Assembly (NCBI GenBank): GCA_947561585.1
Contig: CANNZV010001136.1
Coordinates: forward strand, 332,009-396,008
DNA length: 64,000 nucleotides
Direction: 5' to 3'
Source: Caprella mutica
Taxonomy: Eukaryota > Arthropoda > Malacostraca > Amphipoda > Caprellidae
This document shows positions 53,001 to 64,000 of this stretch, piece by piece (position 1 is the stretch's first letter; each line of letters starts with the position of its first letter). The translations under genes and the position numbers were made by a program. The notes under the pieces are model-generated. The model made no database searches, was not told the DNA's origin, and worked only from the letters and a program-made list of their open reading frames with translations.

Positions 53001-56000
53001 GACTCTGTGGATGCTAATATCAAGGTGTGTAACATGTGACTCTGTGGATGCTAATATCAAGGTGTGTAACATGTGACTCTGTGGATGCTAATATCAAGGT
53101 GTGTAACATGTGACTCTGTGGATGCTAATATCAAGGTGTGTAACATGTGACTCTGTGGATGCTAATATCAAGGAGTGTGTAGAACATGTGACTCTGTGGA
53201 TGCTAATATCAAGGTGTGTAGAGCATGTGACTCTGTGGATGCTAATATCAAGGTGTGTAACATGTGACTCTGTGGATGCTAATATCAAGGTGTGTAACAT
53301 GTGACTGTGGATGCTAATATCAAGGTGTGTAGAACATGTGACTCTGTGGATGCTAATATCAAGGTGTGTAACATGTGACTCTGTGGATGCTAATATCAAG
53401 GTGTGTAACATGTGACTCTGTGGATGCTAATATCAAGGTGTGTAACATGTGACTCTGTGGATGCTAATATCAAGGTGTGTAGAACATGTGACTCTGTGGA
53501 TGCTAATATCAAGGTGTGTAACATGTGACTCTGTGGATGCTAATATCAAGGTGTGTAAAACATGTGACTCTGTGGATGCTAATATCAAGGTGTGTAACAT
53601 GTGACTCTGTGGATGCTAATATCAAGGTGTGTAACATGCGACTCTGTGGATGCTAATATCAAGGTGTGTAAAACATGTGACTCTGTGGATGCTAATATCA
53701 AGGTGTGTAACATGTGACTCTGTGGATGCTAATATCAAGGAGTGTGTAGAACATGTGACTCTGTGGATGCTAATATCAAGGTGTGTAACATGTGACTCTG
53801 TGGATGCTAATATCAAGGAGTGTGTGGAACATGTGACTCTGTGGATGCTAATATCAAGGTGTGTAACATGTGACTCTGTGGATGCTAATATCAAGGTGTG
53901 TAACATGTGACTCTGTGGATGCTAATATCAAGGTGTGTAACATGTGACTCTGTGGATGCTAATATCAAGGAGTGTGTAGAACATGTGACTCTGTGGATGC
54001 TAATATCAAGGTGTGTAACATGTGACTCTGTGGATGCTAATATCAAGGTGTGTAACATGTGACTCTGTGGATGCTAATATCAAGGAGTGTGTAGAACATG
54101 TGACTCTGTGGATGCTAATATCAAGGTGTGTAACATGTGACTCTGTGGATGCTAATATCAAGGTATGTAACATGTGACTCTGTGGATGCTAATATCAAGG
54201 TGTGTAACATGTGACTCTGTGGATGCTGATATCAAGGTGTGTAACATGTGACTCTGTGGATGCTAATATCAAGGTGTGTAACATGTGACTCTGTGGATGC
54301 TAATATCAAGGTGTGTAACATGCGACTCTGTGGGTGCTAATATCAAGGTGTGTAACATGTGACTCTGTGGATGCTAATATCAAGGTGTGTAACATGTGAC
54401 TCTGTGGATGCTAATATCAAGGTGTGTAACATGTGACTCTGTGGATGCTAATATCAAGGTGTGTAACATGTGACTCTGTGGATGCTAATATCAAGGTGTG
54501 TAACATGTGACTCTGTGGATGCTAATATCAAGGTGTGTAACATGTGACTCTGTGGATGCTAATATCAAGGTGTGTAACATGTGACTCTGTGGATGCTAAT
54601 ATCAAGGTGTGTAGAACATGTGACTCTGTGGATGCTAATATCAAGGTGTGTAACATGTGACTCTGTGGATGCTAATATCAAGGTGTGTAACATGTGACTC
54701 TGTGGATGCTAATATCAAGGTGTGTAACATGTGACTCTGTGGATGCTAATATCAAGGTGTGTAGAACATGTGACTCTGTGGATGCTAATATCAAGGTGTG
54801 TAACATGTGACTCTGTGGATGCTAATATCAAGGTGTGTAAAACATGTGACTCTGTGGATGCTAATATCAAGGTGTGTAACATGTGACTCTGTGGATGCTA
54901 ATATCAAGGTGTGTAACATGTGACTCTGTGGATGCTAATATCAAGGTGTGTAAAACATGTGACTCTGTGGATGCTAATATCAAGGTGTGTAAAACATGTG
55001 ACTCTGTGGATGCTAATATCAAGGTGTGTAACATGTGACTCTGTGGATGCTAATATCAAGGAGTGTGTAGAACATGTGACTCTGTGGATGCTAATATCAA
55101 GGTGTGTAACATGTGACTCTGTGGATGCTAATATCAAGGAGTGTGTGGAACATGTGACTCTGTGGATGCTAATATCAAGGTGTGTAACATGTGACTCTGT
55201 GGATGCTAATATCAAGGTGTGTAACATGTGACTCTGTGGATGCTAATATCAAGGTGTGTAACATGTGACTCTGTGGATGCTAATATCAAGGAGTGTGTAG
55301 AACATGTGACTCTGTGGATGCTAATATCAAGGTGTGTAACATGTGACTCTGTGGATGCTAATATCAAGGTGTGTAACATGTGACTCTGTGGATGCTAATA
55401 TCAAGGAGTGTGTAGAACATGTGACTCTGTGGATGCTAATATCAAGGTGTGTAACATGTGACTCTGTGGATGCTAATATCAAGGTATGTAACATGTGACT
55501 CTGTGGATGCTAATATCAAGGTGTGTAACATGTGACACTGTGGATGCTGATATCAAGGTGTGTAACATGTGACTCTGTGGATGCTAATATCAAGGTGTGT
55601 AACATGTGACTCTGTGGATGCTAATATCAAGGTGTGTAACATGCGTCTCTGTGGGTGCTAATATCAAGGTGTGTAACATGTGACTCTGTGGATGCTAATA
55701 TCAAGGTGTGTAACATGTGACTCTGTGGATGCTAATATTAAGGTGTGTAACATGTGACTCTGTGGATGCTAATATCAAGGTGTGTAACATGTGACTCTGT
55801 GGATGCTAATATCAAGGTGTGTAACATGTGACTCTGTGGATGCTAATATCAAGGTGTGTAACATGTGACTCTGTGGATGCTAATATCAAGGTGTGTAACA
55901 TGTGACTCTGTGGATGCTAATATCAAGGTGTGTAACATGTGACTCTGTGGATGCTAATATCAAGGAGTGTGTAGAACATGTGACTCTGTGGATGCTAATA

Positions 56001-56859
56001 TCAAGGTGTGTAGAACATGTGACTCTGTGGATGCTAATATCAAGGTGTGTAACATGTGACTCTGTGTATGCTAATATCAAGGTGTGTAACATGTGACTGT
56101 GGATGCTAATATCAAGGTGTGTAGAACATGTGACTCTGTGGATGCTAATATCAAGGTGTGTAACATATGACTCTGTGGATGTTAATATCAAGGTGTGTAA
56201 CATGTGACTCTGTGGATGCTAATATCAAGGAGTGTGTAAAACATGTGACTCTGTGGATGCTAATATCAAGGTGTGTAACATGTGACTCTGTGGATGCTAA
56301 TATCAATGTGTGTAACATGTGACTCTGTGGATGCTAATATCAAGGTGTGTAACATGTGACTCTGTGGATGCTAATATCAAGGTGTGTAGAACATGTGACT
56401 CTGTGGATGCTAATATCAAGGTGTGTAACATGTGACTCTGTGGATGCTAATATCAAGGTGTGTAAAACATGTGACTCTGTGGATGCTAATATCAAGGTGT
56501 GTAACATGTGACTCTGTGGATGCTAATATCAAGGTGTGTAACATGTGACTCTGTGGATGCTAATATCAAGGTGTGTAGAACATGTGACTCTGTGGATGCT
56601 AATATCAAGGTGTGTAACATGTGACTCTGTGGATGCTAATATCAAGGTATGTAACATGTGACTCTGTGGATGCTAATATCAAGGTGTGTAACATGTGACT
56701 CTGTGGATGCTAATATCAAGGTGTGTAACATGTGACTCTGTGGATGCTAATATCAAGGTGTGTAACATGTGACTCTGTGGATGCTAATATCAAGGTGTGT
56801 AACATGTGACTCTGTGGATGCTAATATCAAGGTGTGTAACATGTGACTCTGTGGATGCT

Positions 56860-59800
56860 AATATCAAGGTATGTAACATGTGACTCTGTGGATGCTAATA
56901 TCAAGGTTTGTAACATGTGACTCTGTGGATGCTAATATCAAGGTGTGTAACATGTGACTCTGTGGATGCTAATATCAAGGTGTGTAACATGTGACTCTGT
57001 GGATGCTAATATCAAGGTGTGTAACATGTGACTCTGTGGATGCTAATATCAAGGTGTGTAACATGTGACTCTGTGGATGCTAATATCAAGGTGTGTAAAA
57101 CATGTGACTCTGTGGATGCTAATATCAAGGTGTGTAACATGTGACTCTGTGGATGCTAATATCAAGGTGTGTAGAACATGTGACTCTGTGGATGCTAATA
57201 TCAAGGTGTGTAACATGTGACTCTGTGGATGCTAATATCAAGGTATGTAACATGTGACTCTGTGGATGCTAATATCAAGGTGTGTAACATGTGACTCTGT
57301 GGATGCTAATATCAAGGAGTGTGTAGAACATGTGACTCTGTGGATGCTAATATCAAGGTGTGTAACATGTGACTCTGTGGATGCTAATATCAAGGAGTGT
57401 GTGGAACATGTGACTCTGTGGATGCTAATATCAAGGTGTGTAACATGTGACTCTATGGATGCTAATATCAAGGTGTGTAACATGTGACTCTGTGGATGCT
57501 AATATCAAGGTGTGTAACATGTGACTCTGTGGATGCTAATATCAAGGAGTGTGTAGAACATGTGACTCTGTGGATGCTAATATCAAGGTGTGTAACATGT
57601 GACTCTGTGGATGCTAATATCAAGGTGTGTAACATGTGACTCTGTGGATGCTAATATCAAGGAGTGTGTAGAACATGTGACTCTGTGGATGCTAATATCA
57701 AGGTGTGTAACATGTGACTCTGTGGATGCTAATATCAAGGTATGTAACATGTGACTCTGTGGATGCTAATATCAAGGTGTGTAACATGTGACTCTGTGGA
57801 TGCTGATATCAAGGTGTGTAACATGTGACTCTGTGGATGCTAATATCAAGGTGTGTAACATGTGACTCTGTGGATGCTAATATCAAGGTGTGTAACATGC
57901 GACTCTGTGGGTGCTAATATCAAGGTGTGTAACATGTGACTCTGTGGATGCTAATATCAAGGTGTGTAACATGTGACTCTGTGGATGCTAATATCAAGGT
58001 GTGTAACATGTGACTCTGTGGATGCTAATATCAAGGTGTGTAACATGTGACTCTGTGGATGCTAATATCAAGGTGTGTAACATGTGACTCTGTGGATGCT
58101 AATATCAAGGTGTGTAACATGTGACTCTGTGGATGCTAATATCAAGGTGTGTAACATGTGACTCTGTGGATGCTAATATCAAGGTGTGTAGAACATGTGA
58201 CTCTGTGGATGCTAATATCAAGGTGTGTAACATGTGACTTTGTGGATGCTAATATCAAGGTGTGTAACATGTGACTCTGTGGATGCTAATATCAAGGTGT
58301 GTAACATGTGACTCTGTGGATGCTAATATCAAGGAGTGTGTAGAACATGTGACTCTGTGGATGCTAATATCAAGGTGTGTAGAACATGTGACTCTGTGGA
58401 TGCTAATATCAAGGTGTGTAACATGTGACTCTGTGGATGCTAATATCAAGGTGTGTAACATGTGACTGTGGATGCTAATATCAAGGTGTGTAGAACATGT
58501 GACTCTGTGGATGCTAATATCAAGGTGTGTAACATGTGACTCTGTGGATGTTAATATCAAGGTGTGTAACATGTGACTCTGTGGATGCTAATATCAAGGA
58601 GTGTGTAAAACATGTGACTCTGTGGATGCTAATATCAAGGTGTGTAACATGTGACTCTGTGGATGCTAATATCAATGTGTGTAACATGTGACTCTGTGGA
58701 TGCTAATATCAAGGTGTGTAACATGTGACTCTGTGGATGCTAATATCAAGGTGTGTAGAACATGTGACTCTGTGGATGCTAATATCAAGGTGTGTAACAT
58801 GTGACTCTGTGGATGCTAATATCAAGGTGTGTAAAACATGTGACTCTGTGGATGCTAATATCAAGGTGTGTAACATGTGACTCTGTGGATGCTAATATCA
58901 AGGTGTGTAACATGTGACTCTGTGGATGCTAATATCAAGGTGTGTAGAACATGTGACTCTGTGGATGCTAATATCAAGGTGTGTAACATGTGACTCTGTG
59001 GATGCTAATATCAAGGTATGTAACATGTGACTCTGTGGATGCTAATATCAAGGTGTGTAACATGTGACTCTGTGGATGCTAATATCAAGGTGTGTAACAT
59101 GTGACTCTGTGGATGCTAATATCAAGGTGTGTAACATGTGACTCTTTGGATGCTAATATCAAGGTGTGTAACATGTGACTCTGTGGATGCTAATATCAAG
59201 GTGTGTAACATGTGACTCTGTGGATGCTAATATCAAGGTATGTAACATGTGACTCTGTGGATGCTAATATCAAGGTTTGTAACATGTGACTCTGTGGATG
59301 CTAATATCAAGGTGTGTAACATGTGACTCTGTGGATGCTAATATCAAGGTGTGTAACATGTGACTCTGTGGATGCTAATATCAAGGTGTGTAACATGTGA
59401 CTCTGTGGATGCTAATATCAAGGTATGTAACATGTGACTCTGTGGATGCTAATATCAAGGTTTGTAACATGTGACTCTGTGGATGCTAATATCAAGGTGT
59501 GTAACATGTGACTCTGTGGATGCTAATATCAAGGTGTGTAACATGTGACTCTGTGGATGCTAATATCAAGGTGTGTAACATGTGACTCTGTGGATGCTAA
59601 TATCAAGGTGTGTAACATGTGACTCTGTGGATGCTAATATCAAGGTGTGTAAAACATGTGACTCTGTGGATGCTAATATCAAGGTGTGTAACATGTGACT
59701 CTGTGGATGCTAATATCAAGGTGTGTAGAACATGTGACTCTGTGGATGCTAATATCAAGGTGTGTAACATGTGACTCTGTGGATGCTAATATCAAGGTAT

Positions 59801-62800
59801 GTAACATGTGACTCTGTGGATGCTAATATCAAGGTGTGTAACATGTGACTCTGTGGATGCTAATATCAAGGAGTGTGTAGAACATGTGACTCTGTGGATG
59901 CTAATATCAAGGTGTGTAACATGTGACTCTGTGGATGCTAATATCAAGGAGTGTGTGGAACATGTGACTCTGTGGATGCTAATATCAAGGTGTGTAACAT
60001 GTGACTCTGTGGATGCTAATATCAAGGTGTGTAAAACATGTGACTCTGTGGATGCTAATATCAAGGTATGTAACATGTGACTCTGTGGATGCTAATATCA
60101 AGGTGTGTAACATGTGACTCTGTGGATGCTGATATCAAGGTGTGTAACATGTGACTCTGTGGATGCTAATATCAAGGTGTGTAACATGCGACTCTGTGGA
60201 TGCTAATATCAAGGTGTGTAACATGCGACTCTGTGGGTGCTAATATCAAGGTGTGTAACATGTGACTCTGTGGATGCTAATATCAAGGTGTGTAACATGT
60301 GACTCTGTGGATGCTAATATCAAGGTGTGTAACATGTGACTCTGTGGATGCTAATATCAAGGTGTGTAACATGTGACTCTGTGGATGCTAATATCAAGGT
60401 GTGTAACATGTGACTCTGTGGATGCTAATATCAAGGTGTGTAACATGTGACTCTGTGGATGCTAATATCAAGGTGTGTAACATGTGACTCTGTGGATGCT
60501 AATATCAAGGTGTGTAACATGTGACTCTGTGGATGCTAATATCAAGGTATGTAACATGTGACTCTGTGGATGCTAATATCAAGGTTTGTAACATGTGACT
60601 CTGTGGATGCTAATATCAAGGTGTGTAACATGTGACTCTGTGGATGCTAATATCAAGGTGTGTAACATGTGACTCTGTGGATGCTAATATCAAGGTGTGT
60701 AACATGTGACTCTGTGGATGCTAATATCAAGGTGTGTAACATGTGACTCTGTGGATGCTAATATCAAGGTGTGTAAAACATGTGACTCTGTGGATGCTAA
60801 TATCAAGGTGTGTAACATGTGACTCTGTGGATGCTAATATCAAGGTGTGTAGAACATGTGACTCTGTGGATGCTAATATCAAGGTGTGTAACATGTGACT
60901 CTGTGGATGCTAATATCAAGGTATGTAACATGTGACTCTGTGGATGCTAATATCAAGGTGTGTAACATGTGACTCTGTGGATGCTAATATCAAGGAGTGT
61001 GTAGAACATGTGACTCTGTGGATGCTAATATCAAGGTGTGTAACATGTGACTCTGTGGATGCTAATATCAAGGAGTGTGTGGAACATGTGACTCTGTGGA
61101 TGCTAATATCAAGGTGTGTAACATGTGACTCTATGGATGCTAATATCAAGGTGTGTAACATGTGACTCTGTGGATGCTAATATCAAGGTGTGTAACATGT
61201 GACTCTGTGGATGCTAATATCAAGGAGTGTGTAGAACATGTGACTCTGTGGATGCTAATATCAAGGTGTGTAACATGTGACTCTGTGGATGCTAATATCA
61301 AGGTGTGTAACATGTGACTCTGTGGATGCTAATATCAAGGAGTGTGTAGAACATGTGACTCTGTGGATGCTAATATCAAGGTGTGTAACATGTGACTCTG
61401 TGGATGCTAATATCAAGGTATGTAACATGTGACTCTGTGGATGCTAATATCAAGGTGTGTAACATGTGACTCTGTGGATGCTGATATCAAGGTGTGTAAC
61501 ATGTGACTCTGTGGATGCTAATATCAAGGTGTGTAACATGTGACTCTGTGGATGCTAATATCAAGGTGTGTAACATGCGACTCTGTGGGTGCTAATATCA
61601 AGGTGTGTAACATGTGACTCTGTGGATGCTAATATCAAGGTGTGTAACATGTGACTCTGTGGATGCTAATATCAAGGTGTGTAACATGTGACTCTGTGGA
61701 TGCTAATATCAAGGTGTGTAACATGTGACTCTGTGGATGCTAATATCAAGGTGTGTAACATGTGACTCTGTGGATGCTAATATCAAGGTGTGTAACATGT
61801 GACTCTGTGGATGCTAATATCAAGGTGTGTAACATGTGACTCTGTGGATGCTAATATCAAGGTGTGTAGAACATGTGACTCTGTGGATGCTAATATCAAG
61901 GTGTGTAACATGTGACTTTGTGGATGCTAATATCAAGGTGTGTAACATGTGACTCTGTGGATGCTAATATCAAGGTGTGTAACATGTGACTCTGTGGATG
62001 CTAATATCAAGGAGTGTGTAGAACATGTGACTCTGTGGATGCTAATATCAAGGTGTGTAGAACATGTGACTCTGTGGATGCTAATATCAAGGTGTGTAAC
62101 ATGTGACTCTGTGGATGCTAATATCAAGGTGTGTAACATGTGACTGTGGATGCTAATATCAAGGTGTGTAGAACATGTGACTCTGTGGATGCTAATATCA
62201 AGGTGTGTAACATGTGACTCTGTGGATGTTAATATCAAGGTGTGTAACATGTGACTCTGTGGATGCTAATATCAAGGAGTGTGTAAAACATGTGACTCTG
62301 TGGATGCTAATATCAAGGTGTGTAACATGTGACTCTGTGGATGCTAATATCAATGTGTGTAACATGTGACTCTGTGGATGCTAATATCAAGGTGTGTAAC
62401 ATGTGACTCTGTGGATGCTAATATCAAGGTGTGTAGAACATGTGACTCTGTGGATGCTAATATCAAGGTGTGTAACATGTGACTCTGTGGATGCTAATAT
62501 CAAGGTGTGTAAAACATGTGACTCTGTGGATGCTAATATCAAGGTGTGTAACATGTGACTCTGTGGATGCTAATATCAAGGTGTGTAACATGTGACTCTG
62601 TGGATGCTAATATCAAGGTGTGTAACATGTGACTCTGTGGATGCTAATATCAAGGTGTGTAACATGTGACTCTGTGGATGCTAATATCAAGGTATGTAAC
62701 ATGTGACTCTGTGGATGCTAATATCAAGGTGTGTAACATGTGACTCTGTGGATGCTAATATCAAGGTGTTAACATGTGACTCTGTGGATGCTAATATCAA

Positions 62801-64000
62801 GGTGTGTAACATGTGACTCTTTGGATGCTAATATCAAGGTGTGTAACATGTGACTCTGTGGATGCTAATATCAAGGTGTGTAACATGTGACTCTGTGGAT
62901 GCTAATATCAAGGTATGTAACATGTGACTCTGTGGATGCTAATATCAAGGTTTGTAACATGTGACTCTGTGGATGCTAATATCAAGGTGTGTAACATGTG
63001 ACTCTGTGGATGCTAATATCAAGGTGTGTAACATGTGACTCTGTGGATGCTAATATCAAGGTGTGTAACATGTGACCTCTGTGGATGCTAATATCAAGGT
63101 ATGTAACATGTGACTCTGTGGATGCTAATATCAAGGTTTGTAACATGTGACTCTGTGGATGCTAATATCAAGGTGTGTAACATGTGAATCTGTGGATGCT
63201 AATATCAAGGAGTGTAACATGTGACTCTGTGGATGCTAATATCAAGGGTTGTAACATGTGACTCTGTGGATGCTAATATCAAGGTGTGTAACATGTGACT
63301 CTGTGGATGCTAATATCAAGGTGTGTAACATGTGACTCTGTGGATGCTAATATCAAGGTGTGTAACATGTGACTCTGTGGATGCTAATATCAAGGTGTGT
63401 AGAACATGTGACTCTGTGGATGCTAATATCAAGGTGTGTAACATGTGACTCTGTGGATGCTAATATCAAGGTATGTAACATGTGACTCTGTGGATGCTAA
63501 TATCAAGGTGTGTAACATGTGACTCTGTGGATGCTAATATCAAGGAGTGTGTAGAACATGTGACTCTGTGGATGCTAATATCAGGTGTGTAACATGTGAC
63601 TCTGTGGATGCTAATATCAAGGAGTGTGTGGAACATGTGACTCTGTGGATGCTAATATCAAGGTGTGTAACATGTGACTCTGTGGATGCTAATATCAAGG
63701 TGATGTTAACATGTGACTCTGTGGATGCTAATATCAAGGTTGTAACATGTGACTCTGTGGATGCTAATATCAAGGTGTGTAACATGTGACTCTGTGGATG
63801 CTGATATCAAGGTGTGTAACATGTGACTCTGTGGATGCTAATATCAAGGTGTGTAACATGCGACTCTGTGGATGCTAATATCAAGGTGTGTAAACATGCG
63901 ACTCTGTGGATGCTAATATCAAGGTGTGTAACATGTGACTCTGTGGATGCTAATATCAAGGTGTGTAACATGTGACTCTGTGGATGCTAATATCAAGGTG
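56860..64000. repeat. 3678-bp direct duplication within the array
   Basis: Rare variants recur at a constant offset of 3678 bases: GACTCTATGG (57449/61127), GACTTTGTGG (58237/61915), the 34-base unit with TGTGACTGTGG (about 58463/62141), ATCAATGTGTG (58671/62349) and GGTTTGTAAC (56904/60582). The second copy has a few extra indels after about 62700. Confidence 0.85.

Larger units (their letters stand above)
45752..64000 (+). repeat. Exon-derived 37-bp minisatellite filling the intron, roughly 480 units
   Basis: The first unit is the last 39 bases of BORCS6 exon 6 (GTGTGTAAAACATGTGACTC+TGTGGATGCTAATATCAAG). Downstream units are mostly 37 bases (GTGTGTAACATG...), with a minority of 39 (GTGTGTAAAACATG or GTGTGTAGAACATG) and 41 (GAGTGTGTAGAACATG). 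The unit number is estimated from the length, not counted. Every plain unit repeats the exon end followed by GTGTGT, and some carry GTATGT. The 41-base form reads AAGGAGTGTGT and so loses the junctional GT. The array runs to the window end without interruption. The ORFs of 64-107 codons on both strands arise because 37+41 is 78, a multiple of 3, and are not genes. Confidence 0.97.

Noticed and set aside
45786..63789. Some thirty ORFs of 64-107 codons on both strands in the array
   Set aside because: They are reading-frame by-products of 37/39/41-base units. The frame is kept only where 37- and 41-base units alternate, and there is no start or end structure of its own.

Overview
The window looks like AT-rich nuclear DNA of an invertebrate animal. 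It contains one spliced protein gene with GT-AG introns, animal-type transposable elements (Ty3/Gypsy LTR, Jockey/CR1-like LINE, Tc1/mariner of the DD37D type, many short TIR elements) and several long minisatellites. There are no bacterial-style operons, tRNA, rRNA or CRISPR. The species cannot be named from this sequence.

Layout. 1-8.4 kb: a pile of nested transposons. A decayed Ty3/Gypsy pol is interrupted by an hAT-like MITE with a perfect 8-bp target duplication, a dead Tc1/mariner copy with a TA duplication, and a small inverted-repeat element. 8.5-9.8 kb: a 32-bp minisatellite. 10.7-11.1 kb: an 18-bp minisatellite. 11.7-19 kb: TIR elements, a 655-bp palindrome, a TTAA-flanked MITE, a 30-bp minisatellite, and an element with a 9-bp target duplication whose ends are made of repeated GGACAATTGCCACCC words. 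19.4-24.6 kb: a related element whose ends are repeated GGACAAAAAACCCC words. It has been entered by a complete, apparently very young Ty3/Gypsy retrotransposon with identical 271-bp LTRs, a gag ORF, a T-TTT-TTA frameshift site and an intact pol ORF. 25-31.6 kb: two more TTAA MITEs and GGGCCAACG-type repeats. 31.7-41.7 kb: a dense nest of short inverted-repeat elements with CCAGTCTG-like ends, a 5'-truncated LINE, and an intact DD37D transposase gene inside a larger palindromic element.

42.16 kb to the window end: the only host gene I can support, a plus-strand gene matching BORCS6 (lyspersin, a BORC subunit acting in lysosome positioning). Six coding exons are visible. The last, 45707-45790, ends at the donor AAG|GTGTGT, and from there to base 64000 the sequence is one uninterrupted minisatellite. 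Its unit is the last 39 bases of that exon, including the exon end and the 5' splice site. The intron therefore begins with more than 18 kb of roughly 480 copies of its own exon-intron junction. The rest of the gene lies beyond the window.

The main points of interest are the exon-derived, donor-carrying satellite with its higher-order structure, and two groups of transposons that keep a common scaffold but carry different short words repeated many times.
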